Assembly (NCBI RefSeq): GCF_000143415.4
Contig: NW_003314343.1
Span: 186,813-250,812 of the forward strand
Direction: 5' to 3'
From: Selaginella moellendorffii
Taxonomy: Eukaryota > Streptophyta > Lycopodiopsida > Selaginellales > Selaginellaceae
Length of the DNA stretch: 64,000 bases
Shown here: positions 32,001 to 42,877 of the stretch, one piece after another
How positions within the stretch are numbered: position 1 is the stretch's first letter
Layout: each line of letters starts with the position of its first letter
Translations under genes and position numbers: made by a program
The notes under the pieces: model-generated
Told to the model about the DNA's origin: nothing
Database searches by the model: none
The model's input: only the letters and a program-made list of their open reading frames with translations

Positions 32001-32580
32001 TCTTTCACTCAACTTCTCCCAGGTACGTGTCTTTTGGAGGTGCAAACCTGGTGAGCGAGTTTCACTCCAAAGTCAAATATCGAACACTGAATCCAGTATG
32101 GGATCCTGCGAAGGTAGCTTTTCCTCTAGCTGATTCTTTCAATGACTACAACTCGTATTTGCATCTGCCAAGGACCTGCCTAAGCTAGTTGTCACTGCAA
32201 GCTCCCTTCACCGGCTGGAGCACGAATATTTGATGTGCCATGTTCTTGACTATGACTTCACTTCGACTAACGACACTCTTGGTAAGGCCAGCCCCGTCCC
32301 ATTCTTCAGGATGATTGGATAGCATTCTTTAGGATTCGGAGCAATTCCGCTCAATGGTGTCGTTGCTGCATTCAAGCGAAGTCCGGACGAAGTTGCTCAG
32401 TTTAAGATCGAGCTGCTGCACCGCGGCCTTCCCGCTGGCATCCTCAAAGGTGGGATGAAGCTAACGTGGGAGAAGAGCTTGGTCAAGCAAAAAACTTCTC
32501 TCGCCGATAGCTTGATTGTGCGGACTTTGACACTACGGAAGAGTTTCAAGAAGACGTTCTTCGCTAGAGAACACTTCTAG
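29091..32580 (+). CDS. C2-IPPc-C2 inositol polyphosphate 5-phosphatase
   Basis: Multi-exon gene; the first exons are 29091-29429 and 29492-29629, and the stop is TAG at 32578-32580. The enzyme removes the 5-phosphate from inositol phosphates or phosphoinositides. In order: a C2-like N-terminal region (RIRVNIVAVKNLKRRVRDVD...), FLGTWNVGNARP, ECDYPPRPPFSDCAKDWI, VVANKGAV, NSHLAAHM, FWMGDLNYRLDF, LPAWCDRIL and SDHKPV, the full set of IPPc active-site motifs. A second C2-like domain follows (DINGFSDPYVSFGG, LNPVWDPA), then a basic tail (LVRTLTLRKSFKKTFF-like). Having C2 domains on both sides is unlike the common Arabidopsis 5PTases. Several introns are under 80 nt. I did not fix every splice site in the middle exons (29.6-30.0 and 30.6-30.9 kb). 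Confidence 0.85.
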
Positions 32581-32813
32581 TGAGCCATGAACGACGGGTG
32601 GGTTGGATCTTCTTTTTCATTCATTTGGTATGATCTGTTTGAATCGTTAATGTTGTGTTTTTAGGCTTTACGAGGTAGTTACTGTAAAGGGTCTCATTTT
32701 CTTGGCGTGGCCTGGAGTCTTCTGCGCGACAACGAGCAAGGTATGGCGACATTCCTCCAACCCATCTAGCTAGTTTGATCTCTCCTCTTTTTTATTTTCT
32801 TCAGTTGGTAGTG

Positions 32814-33833
32814 ATGGATGAATCTCCTCCCGAGTCGTCGTCCCGGGTAATCAAGCTCAAGGGGCTGTTCGGGCTTTTGATCGACACCCAAGACGAGACA
32901 GTGATCCGGCCCTCGACGATGCCGTTCCCTCACCTCCAAGCCAATCCCAACTTTGTGGATGGCGTAGCTTCCAGGGACGTGGTCATAAGCGACAGTCCCT
33001 CCATCTGGGCCCGGGTGTTCCTCCCCGAGAAGGCCAGCCTCGTCCGCGATGACAAAGCTTTCAAGAAAGTCCCAGTGATCCTCTACTTCCACGGCGGTGC
33101 CTTTGTGATCCTCAGCCCCGACATCGCTTTCTACCACCAGTACTGCGAGAAGGTCGCCAGAAAGACAAATGCGGTGGTGGTGTCGGTGGACTACAGGCTG
33201 ATCCCAGAGAATCGTCTTCCTGCTGCCTACGACGACGCCTTCACGGCTCTGAGCTGGTTGAAGACTCAGGCCACCGCTGGAAACGAGCTCGTCGACCCGT
33301 GGCTGGCGACGTACGCGGACTTTGGCAAGATCTTCCTTATGGGCGACAGTGCCGGAGCCAACATCGTCCACCATCTTTCAGTGCGAGCTTCTTCGAGTGA
33401 CTTGGAGCCGCTGGCGATCAGAGGACAGATTTTGGTGCAGCCGATGACAGGGGGCCCGGACAGGCTGCGCTCGGAGGTTGTGGGTGCTAAGAACGGATCA
33501 TTCTCCTTCCAGACCAACGACTGGTTGTGGAGACTGGCTCTTCCCAAAGGCTCCGACATGTCTCATCCGTATTGCAATCTCCCGGCGGCTGTTATGGAGC
33601 TGGCAAAGGTTCCTCTGCCTCCGGCTCTGGTGGTGCTGGGAGGAGTAGACTGGATGCACGATAGGCAGTTTGAGTACGTCGCTTCGTTGAGGAAGACCAA
33701 AAAGGAGGTGGAGCTTCTCGACTATGAGAAAGCTAAGCATGGCTTCTTCATCTACGATACCGAGGAGACAGGCAATTTCCTTCGAGCACTGGCTGGCTTC
33801 GTCACCAAGCGCTCCAGGGAGGCTAGAGCATGA
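32814..33833 (+). CDS. Class-I carboxylesterase (CXE, GID1-related fold)
   Basis: Single exon, 339 residues, within the usual 310-350 range. It is a cytosolic alpha/beta hydrolase acting on ester bonds; the substrate is unknown. Motifs: HGGAF (oxyanion hole, about residue 93), VSVDYRLIPENRLPAAYDDA, GDSAG with the nucleophile Ser, a candidate acid Asp in GGVDWMHDR, and the catalytic His in KAKHGFF. Retention of that His argues for an active esterase rather than a GID1 gibberellin receptor, where it is replaced. A pyrimidine-rich CTTCAG just before the start suggests a 5' UTR intron. The stop lies 59 bases from that of the convergent deoxyhypusine synthase gene. Confidence 0.9.
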   Translation: MDESPPESSSRVIKLKGLFGLLIDTQDETVIRPSTMPFPHLQANPNFVDGVASRDVVISDSPSIWARVFLPEKASLVRDDKAFKKVPVILYFHGGAFVILSPDIAFYHQYCEKVARKTNAVVVSVDYRLIPENRLPAAYDDAFTALSWLKTQATAGNELVDPWLATYADFGKIFLMGDSAGANIVHHLSVRASSSDLEPLAIRGQILVQPMTGGPDRLRSEVVGAKNGSFSFQTNDWLWRLALPKGSDMSHPYCNLPAAVMELAKVPLPPALVVLGGVDWMHDRQFEYVASLRKTKKEVELLDYEKAKHGFFIYDTEETGNFLRALAGFVTKRSREARA

Positions 33834-33892
33834 GTTAAAAGTTTACCAGTTAGATAGAAACGAGTTACCTCCCTTTTTTTTCAATCTTCCTT

Positions 33893-35318
<1,426 letters not shown>

Positions 35319-35967
35319 CCAAAAACCCTAAGCCCTAAACTTCTTTCCATGGTATCTTATCCCACGGATATTCGTATCGCCTTAAGCAGAGGAGCCCTAA
35401 ATTCGCCATAGCCAAGGGTTTGCGAGCGAGCACAGCAGGTAAGATCGCTCTACGATAGCAAAATCCAACCTTTTTCTTGTGGCAGCGCTGTTGTTGAGCG
35501 ATTTCGTCCGCCGCGCCTCTCGACTTCTTCTTTTTGTCGATTTTCCTGCCACTGCCGAAGGATTGAAAGGGTACTGCGCATCGTGTTTTTCATCTTTGCC
35601 GTGCCTGCGCCTTTGATTGCATCATCATTTTTCGAGTCATTCAAGCTGGTTCCTCACAGCAAAGGGGATTTTGTTTTCCATCTGAGATATGTGTCATTTT
35701 TGAGTGCCTGCCATGCGCACTTGTGCGTCGTTTCCTCGCCATGGTTTTTACCTCGCCCCTGTGGTCTGGCTTGAATTGCCTGGTCCTTCCCGGGTCCGGT
35801 GTAGAGGGCGGTTAAGTCTGTGTGAAACTCGCAGCCATTTTGGCTATTGCTGCTCTCGATACTCCAGAGACAAAGGTGGAGGCTGGTATCATTTAGTTAA
35901 GGGAAGCTAGCTTGTAGTTTTTTTTTTTCTTGTTCTTCGTGTTTCTGGTGACCACCGAAAGCGTGAG
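35319..35967. other. Intergenic / 5' UTR between divergent DHS and RING genes
   Basis: No coding signal. It should contain both promoters and probably a 5' UTR intron of the RING gene; a T-rich run near 35919 looks like a polypyrimidine tract. The DHS side has CCCTAAGCCCTAAAC, a telo-box-like word common in plant housekeeping promoters. Confidence 0.45.
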
Positions 35968-36890
35968 ATGGACTGCTCAATGGCAAGCTCTGCTGCTGCT
36001 GCTGCTGATGAAGCCGGAAGACTGGAAGACATTGAAGCTGTAACGGCACAACTCTGGTCCGTGAAAGTTGCCGACTTCTCGGAGTTTGTTATGGAACGTC
36101 CCGAGGCCGCCTGCAAAGAAGAGAAGATTGAGGCCGCCTGCGAGATTGCTGCCGAAGGCTCGTCTGCCTTGAAGCATGGTTTTTCGCCGTCGTGGCTCTG
36201 TGCAATCTGTCTGGAGAAGATACGAGTGGAAGACACGGCACAAATCAAAGGCTGCGACCATGCTTACTGGTACTTTAAGCATGCATTTTGATACAACGCT
36301 AATTATCCTAGCTCTTCTTCTTTTCTGTTTGCAGTGCGAACTGCATCCTGAGATGGGCTTCCTACAAGGAAAGTCCATGGTGTCCTCAGTGCAAGCTTCC
36401 ATTTTCTTCTTTGTTTGTCTGCAAGACACTTGATGGAAGGTACAGTTTGTGATTTTCTTTTTCATGGTGGTATACTCTCTTCTATCACAGGATGAGTGAC
36501 TTCATGGTTGAAGAGAGCGTTTGTCTTCTGCTGAGGTCCACCTGGTTCAAGCCTCTCCCTCCTGCAGCCGCTCAAGAGCCAGAAGACGTTGAGGATTACC
36601 AGGACGAGGATGAGCTTTACGAAGAAGAGTATTACTACACTTCGAACGTCCGGCTGGGTAACAGGCGGTGGGGTGACAGTGGCTATGTTCGTGGTGGGAG
36701 AAAGGAAGCACGCCCAGTAAGTGTTCGTCAGGTGACAGCCGGTGAAGGAAGTGCTTCAGGCGGTGGCAAGGGAAAAGACGTCGTGAAAGAAAGCGTGAGC
36801 GTTGGACGACGAGCGAAACGGGCTCAGAAGCGTGTGGAAGCTGAGCTCAAGCTCAAGCAGAAGGATTGCAGCGACAGCACGCTCGTCTAG
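35968..36890 (+). CDS. RING-type (C3HC4) protein with acidic C-terminus
   Basis: Exons 35968-36269, 36335-36439 and 36491-36890. Zinc ligands run CAIC...CDHAYCANC...CPQC, the C3HC4 spacing of RING fingers; the CDHAYC part is completed across intron 1. After the RING come VCLLLRSTWFKPLPP, an acidic patch (EDVEDYQDEDELYEEEYYY) and a basic Lys/Arg-rich end. RING proteins of this kind are usually E3 ubiquitin ligases, but the substrate is unknown. The N-terminus has an Ala run. A tandem intron/exon duplication sits in the 3' UTR. Confidence 0.8.
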
Positions 36891-36901
36891 TGTCAATCAA
36901 G

Positions 36902-37090
36902 GTATGGATTCGTAGGATTTTGTTTCTAGAGTTTCTAATACTCGATTCTTCCTTTCTCAGAGACGGCACAGGAATAAGATCCGATCCAGGTATGGATTTG
37001 TGGTTTCTTCATAGGATTTCCTTTCTAGAGTTTCTAATGCTCGATTCTTCCGTTCTCAGGGACGGCACAGGAATAAGATCCACTCAGAAG
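36902..37090 (+). repeat. Tandem duplication of an intron plus exon piece in a 3' UTR
   Basis: Two copies of a GTATGGATT...CTCAG interval (36902-36960 and 36990-37059) are each followed by GACGGCACAGGAATAAGATCC. Both copies have good donor and acceptor sites, so the duplication created an extra intron and a 29-nt exon. The first donor lies 11 bases after the RING gene's stop codon. Confidence 0.8.
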
Positions 37091-39121
37091 CTTTTTGGCT
37101 GGAAGTCTAAAGGTTCCTCTTTACGATACAATAGAAAACAAGCTTGTGGTATAGTTTTTCCTCGTTTTATATTGTGGCAAGTGAAAGGTCAGGGGTTTCT
37201 ATTCAAGAGCTTTCCACCATCGCCCGCCACCATTGCAAGTGCTTTGCTTTTTGTTTTGTTTTGTTTCGTTGGCTTGCAGTGGACAGGAAGAGTCCATCAA
37301 TCAATCAATCAATCAGAGTAAATCAATCACAAGCAGAATTGCTCGCTCACTTTCAGCAAGTGGTGGCGGAAATTTTTTGTTTTGGGCGAACACACCACCC
37401 TCTGCTTAAACACTTCGATTTGTACTACGGCCCCTGTGCTGAGGAGACCACGGCCCAATGGGCATTACTGGCCATGGAATCCAAGCTCGGTACGGTGCTG
37501 GGGTTTATTTGTCCCCAAGAGAGAGGGAAGGGGGTAAATAAACGTGACCAGTGACAAGTGGTGTCTCATTGCCGGGTAAACTCTCAACAAAGCTGCCCGT
37601 CACACAGCCGACCATCACACACTACTTGAATGCCCGTGCCCCAGTGACGGCTACGTACGCTAAAGCTGAAGTTTTTACCGCCCGCATTAACTCTAGTTGA
37701 CCGCGCCACGTAGGCCCGGTGACAAGAGGTTTTTACCTCGTCGTCTCTATCGCAGGAAATCTTTCTTTTGCCCTTATAGCGGTGAAGGGTCGTCACGCGC
37801 CAAATGCCTCATTTGTTTTCGCGGCGGGCATGGTGATGATCCAGATCGACCAGGCGACGCAGCCACGGCGCACTCCATCTCTCCCCGGCATTGGCATCGA
37901 TTCGAGCAAGGTTCTCTGTAGCGATGGATTTCTCTTTGGCCTTTCTTTCTAGAGAGTCGGTAGATAGCGTCGCATCGCATTGCAGCTCTTGCCGGGGAGA
38001 ATTCGCTGAGGCTGCTGCTGCTGCTGCTGCTTGTCGATTCGATTCTTTGTCTGTGAGAGGGGTGAAAATTTGGCTTGTTTGTTAGGGAAGGGGTGCGTGT
38101 GTTTAGTTTCGGTTCGTTGTCAAGCTGTTAGAGATTTTTGGCTGCTACGCTTGCATGTTTTTCCGTGATCCTTGATTGCGTGGTCGGTCGCTCTCGAGAG
38201 TTTTCGCTATCCCTTCATCATAGTGAATGAGCTCTGCCGCACCTGGAACTTCTTGTTTTGGGTCAATTTCTACACCTTTCCTTTTCTCGCTCAGAGTTTT
38301 TTGTCTTCCATCGTCTTTAGTCTCCTTTGCTCCCCTCCTTGACGTCGTTTTTAGTTCGTTTGTTCGTTCGTTGCTTCGCCTGCGAGCAGGGGAAGGACCA
38401 CTTTGATTCTTCTTAATTGCACAAACATCATCCTGCCTGGGTTTGTTTTTTGTGCTGGTCGCGAATCAGCGGCAGCATGCCGACGATTGATTCTCTCCGC
38501 AGGGTTGAGTGAGAGCTGAGCTGCGCCTAGCTTTTTCTTCCAACTTATAAGTAATCAGGATAGCTCTCACTTCACACGAACAGAGCTTGTGCTTGACATT
38601 ATGGAAGCGAGAGCTGTCTTTCTTGTCTTGTTTGATTCGAGCTGAGAGCTTATCATTCTTTCTCCTTGAGTGTTTTTCTTTATCTTTTTGCTTGTTTGTT
38701 TGTGTGTGTTCTTCCAGCCGCGTAGAACTCGCGAGCTCTGAGCGCTACTGCCACTGCTACGGTTGCTCCTAAGTCATTTCAGTGCATCTCTGTTGCCTGG
38801 CCAGAAACGCAAATCATATCCGCTAAGGGAGTTGTAGCTAGCTGTCACTACACTTCTCTATATTAATTCTGGCTCTCTCTCTCTGGCTTAGCTCCTCTGG
38901 CCCTGCCACTGGCTGGCTGGATGGTTTCTCGCTGGGAGGCAGTTTCATCAGCTCATATCTTTTTCTACAACGATGGCGACGATCGAGTTCACGAGCAAGC
39001 GCAGCACCAGTCGCAGCAGCAGCAGCATATTGCCTTGGTGATCTCCGGCGAGCACAGTTTTTGAGAGCTGCTGCTGCTGCCATTCCTTCCAGCTGAGAAG
39101 CTCGATCGAGCTGAGTCGAAG
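37091..39121. other. Long pyrimidine-rich interval before the AAA ATPase gene
   Basis: No credible protein is visible; frames are short. It holds CAAT-repeat (37295-37315), CTG-repeat (about 38012-38030) and CTCTCT (38873-38885) runs and much T/C-rich sequence. It is likely the RING gene 3' UTR at the left and the promoter plus long 5' UTR, possibly with an intron, of the ATPase at the right. Confidence 0.45.
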
Positions 39122-40630
39122 ATGGAGCTGCTGACTTACATGGGATCGCTGCTGGGACTCTTGGCATTCCTCCAGGGGGTGATGCCTCCGGAATTCAGAT
39201 ACATGCTCAGCAAGTGTGGCCGCTTTCTCTTCGAGTACCTCTCCTTCTACAACTACTTCGACATATACGAGTTCGACGGCATGAACTCGAACGAGCTCTA
39301 CAGCTGCGTCCAGTTGCACCTCAGCTCCTCCGCCTCCACCGCAGCTCAGCGCGCGACGCTCTCCCGTCCCAAAAACTCCAACAAGATCACCTTCGGGCTG
39401 GCCAGGAGCGAGAGCGTCACGGAAACGTTCCGCGGCGCTCAGGTGATGTGGCAGCACATTATCACGGAGCGCCCCGCGCAGTTTAGCCTCTGGGAGCGCA
39501 GCCCCGACGAGCGCAGATACTACTCTCTCAAGATCAAGAAGCAGGACCGGGAGCGAGTGCTGTCAGCTTATCTCGAGCACATCATCGAGCACGCCAAGGA
39601 GCTCCAGCACGGAAACCGGGACAAGCTGCTCTACACCAACGCCAAGAACTCGTACAACTTCCACCGCCAGCCGTGGGAGAGCGTGCCTTTCAAGCACCCC
39701 TCGACGTTCTCGACGCTGGCCATGGACCCCGTGAAGAAGCAGGAGATCATGGAGGACCTAACCGAGTTCATGAAGGGCGAGCACTTCTACCAGCGCGTTG
39801 GTCGAGCCTGGAAGCGGGGATATCTTCTCTACGGGCCGCCGGGGACGGGCAAGTCGAGCATGATCGCGGCCATTGCAAACTTCACGGGATACGACGTCTA
39901 CGACATGGAGCTGACCGAGGTGGCGAGCAACGCCGACTTGCGGAAGCTGCTCATCAAGACGACCAACAGGTCAATTATCGTGATCGAGGACATCGACTGC
40001 TCCCTCAACTTGTCCGATCGCAAGAAGCTCAAGGAGAAGAAGATTGGAGAGCCGCCGCCGTCGCTCATGCCCGCCAAGATGGACGACGAGCCCAGCCGGG
40101 TTACTCTCTCCGGACTGCTCAACTTCACGGATGGCCTGTGGTCTTGCTGCGGGAGCGAGCGAATCATTATCTTCACGACCAACCACATTGACAAGCTGGA
40201 TCCGGCTCTCCTCCGTTCGGGTCGGATGGACATGCACATCTTCATGTCCCACTGCACTTTCCCGGCGCTCAAGATCTTGGCGACCAACTATCTTGGAATT
40301 CGTGATCACGAGCTCTACGATGATCTGGAGCTGGTGCTCGAGGAGTCCAAGGTGACGCCGGCGGAGGTGAGCGAGATCCTGATCAAGAAGAAGAAGTTCC
40401 CGACCGATGCTTTGGAGAGTTTGCTGGAGACTCTGCGAGCTGCGAGGGACGAGAAGCGGAAGGAGATGACTCTAGATGAAGCGCTTGACGAGCAGCAGCA
40501 GCAGCAAAACCATGTGGCAATGGATTTCAAGGATGGTTTCAAGGCGCCGGCTGACAAGATCGAGCAACAATGCAACAACGCTGCTTTTCAACCGGACAAA
40601 AGCTCTCCTCCTTGCGTCGCCATTAGTTAA
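39122..40630 (+). CDS. BCS1-like AAA ATPase (plant AATP1/HSR4 type)
   Basis: Intronless, 502 residues, the usual size for this plant family. The N-terminal about 70 residues form a hydrophobic membrane-anchoring and AAA-associated region (MGSLLGLLAFLQGVMPPEF, then a Tyr/Phe-rich stretch). The AAA core has Walker A GPPGTGKSS, Walker B IIVIEDIDCS, sensor-1-like IIIFTTNHIDKLDPALLR and the arginine region SGRMDMHI. The C-terminal tail carries a Gln run (EQQQQQN). Relatives act at mitochondrial or endoplasmic membranes in stress responses; the exact role here is unknown. The long single-exon GC-rich frame contrasts with its intron-rich neighbours. Confidence 0.92.
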   Translation: MELLTYMGSLLGLLAFLQGVMPPEFRYMLSKCGRFLFEYLSFYNYFDIYEFDGMNSNELYSCVQLHLSSSASTAAQRATLSRPKNSNKITFGLARSESVTETFRGAQVMWQHIITERPAQFSLWERSPDERRYYSLKIKKQDRERVLSAYLEHIIEHAKELQHGNRDKLLYTNAKNSYNFHRQPWESVPFKHPSTFSTLAMDPVKKQEIMEDLTEFMKGEHFYQRVGRAWKRGYLLYGPPGTGKSSMIAAIANFTGYDVYDMELTEVASNADLRKLLIKTTNRSIIVIEDIDCSLNLSDRKKLKEKKIGEPPPSLMPAKMDDEPSRVTLSGLLNFTDGLWSCCGSERIIIFTTNHIDKLDPALLRSGRMDMHIFMSHCTFPALKILATNYLGIRDHELYDDLELVLEESKVTPAEVSEILIKKKKFPTDALESLLETLRAARDEKRKEMTLDEALDEQQQQQNHVAMDFKDGFKAPADKIEQQCNNAAFQPDKSSPPCVAIS

Positions 40631-40909
40631 AAGGTTTGATTTGATTCTTCTCGTGATTTTGTTCCCATTCTTACATGACTTTTATCCAGTTCCAACTCCA
40701 CAGGAACTGGATTTTTCTTCTCGAAGAACACGAGAATCCATCTCCATCGTTGCGCATGAACGGCCCAGATGTATCCACATGTTTTTGAAGAGTTTAAAAA
40801 AGTTACGGTCAAGATTTGTCCTCAACGTCCAAACTGTCTGTTGTCTCTCTTTCCTAGTTTCTTCTTTCTTTCTCTCGCAGTGTGTGTTATTTTAGGGTTC
40901 CATTCGGCG

Positions 40910-42726
40910 ATGGCGGCCTTCTTCACGCTCCCGGAGCTTCGATCGGAGCTACACGCTCTCGGCCACGACGATGTTCCCGATCATGTCATTCTCGCCTTCT
41001 TGTCGCAGCTCCAGATCACTGTCCCCAATTGCTTCAAGAGCGAAGATCGCAGCCCTTTCGATCCCTCCCGGCCGGCATCGAGCTATCTTGATCAGGATTT
41101 CGATGAGGACGTCCCCAAGAACACTCGGGATAGCTCTCCTTGGGAGCAAGAAGGTATGAATCAGCAGCACAGGTTCTCGCATCGCAATGTTAGATTCGAG
41201 GACAGCCGGGAACTCCAACTCCAGGAGCAGCTCCTTGCGAAATCCAGCAGCGCCTCTTCTTCCAGGCCGAGCACTCCGCCTCGTTGCAATGTGGGCCTCT
41301 CGGCCTCGGACTCCGACTCCAGCAAGGAGAATCGAGAGATTTCTCACAGGGATCACGCCTCGCAAGCACAGCAAATTGGTGGTGGATCGTCGCGGCATGT
41401 TCTTCAGCCGTGCGACAATGTGGTATCGTCCACGTTTGACTTTGCGTCCAAGGCCTCTCCGGTGGTGGACGAGTACTTGTATCCTGGGGAGATCTTAGAA
41501 CAGCTCAAGGAGCGCCAGAGGCCTGTATCGTGTCCAGTGCTGCAGCAGGAACCATCCGAAGATCTTTTTTCGGATCGTGACCGAGTAAGGTCTTTGTCGG
41601 CGAGACACTACCGAGAGCGTGACGATTACCAGCATGATCGCCACCACCACCGTCGTCGCTACCAGGAGGAGAGCTCGGACTACAGCTCAAGTCATCGGAA
41701 TTCCAAAGGTGGTGGTGGTTCCCGTAGAGTTTACCATGAAGAGAGCTCGGAATATAGCTCGAGCAAACGTGCCAGTGGCAAAGATGGGAGCACGTCGGAG
41801 GTTGACCACTCGATAAGTTCGCTGGAAGTTGAGGAAGCTATTGAGAACTTTGGGATCAATCTCAAGCCTCTCAACCTGGGGGTTGTCAGATCGCACAATC
41901 TGTTTCATCCAAGAGCATCCAAGCTTCCAGCCGCTGCTCCAGTCTCTGAGGATGATTGCTTTGCCAGGACTGTCACTGAGTCTCATGCAGGTACTATTGT
42001 TGGTTCCTCTTTTATTTCAGTTGCTTATAGCGCTTGCAAACATGTAGCAACGGAAGAGAGACCTTTGTCTGGAGGCACCAATCGATCAAACTGCGCTGCT
42101 TGTCAGCTCTTGCGAGACTCGGGAACGCCAGAGTTCAGGCATTTCTCCATGAAGAAGCACGAGACAGATGGTGAAGACTCAATCAATTCTACTCCACGCA
42201 CATTTATCGAAAGAGTGTCAGACGATAGAATTCAAAATAGCCCGAGCCCTGCATTCCGTGAGTCTATTTTTTTATTCTTAGGCAGGTTTCACCACCCTCG
42301 TGATTTTCCGTGTCTGCAGAGCGTCGTGCAAGTGACATAAAGAGCCATTCTCCTTGCCTTTCAGATGGATCGTTTGGTGCTGCCAGCAAGAAGGCGGTTG
42401 TCCGGCGAGGGAAGATTGACCGTGTGGCCAGGTTGGTTGTAGTGTTTTCTCTTAAAAACTCACTGACTGGTCTTGTCAAGGTTTGCTGAGATGCAAAAAG
42501 TGTGGAACAAAGATCATTTCTTGCGAGCTACAAGTGGAAAGCGCAAGACGCAAAGCTTCCACCGCATGTTTGCGGAAATCCACGCATCTAATGAGAGACT
42601 GTATGCAGCATCTAGAGCAAGGTAGACGGCAGCCTTTTTGTTTTGCTCACTCAACATTTTATTTGCAGATCTGTGATGGGAGTGCGGGAAGAACAGGATG
42701 TCCAACCATTCGTTCTGACTACATAA
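40910..42726 (+). CDS. HYLS1: HYLS1-like centriole/flagellum assembly protein
   Basis: The first exon is 40910-41989. The following introns are about 57, 59, 49 and 47 nt, and the stop is TAA at 42724-42726. The N-terminus has a helical LPELRSELHALGHDDVPDHV and the middle is Ser/His/Arg-rich and probably disordered. The C-terminal piece RRGKIDRVARFAEMQKVW corresponds to the HYLS1 box of animal HYLS1 (a GKTDRVARYxxYKxxW-like motif), split by an intron inside the Arg codon. HYLS1 binds centriolar SAS-4/CPAP and is needed for cilium formation. In plants it is expected only where swimming sperm exist, which supports a lycophyte, fern or bryophyte source. Placement rests on that motif plus the N-terminal helix. 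Confidence 0.75.
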
Positions 42727-42877
42727 AAATATTCATGCGTAAAAAAACGCACATTTGTCTAAAGGTAAAACAAATAGAAATGTATTCGTTGATTGCATCA
42801 GAGACTCGTTCTCTTCTCCTTTTTCTTTTTTCGTTTTTACGTTTTTATTTTTCTTTCCCGCCACAACCCTAACAGGG

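Noticed and set aside
37144-37554. A 136-codon plus-strand frame after the RING gene
   Set aside because: It overlaps the 3' UTR, contains a CAAT repeat, and shows no domain or supporting splice pattern.
39673-40191. Frame of 172 codons inside the AAA ATPase gene
   Set aside because: It is an out-of-frame shadow of the ATPase coding sequence, rich in Arg/Gly/Ala as expected for GC-rich off-frame reading.
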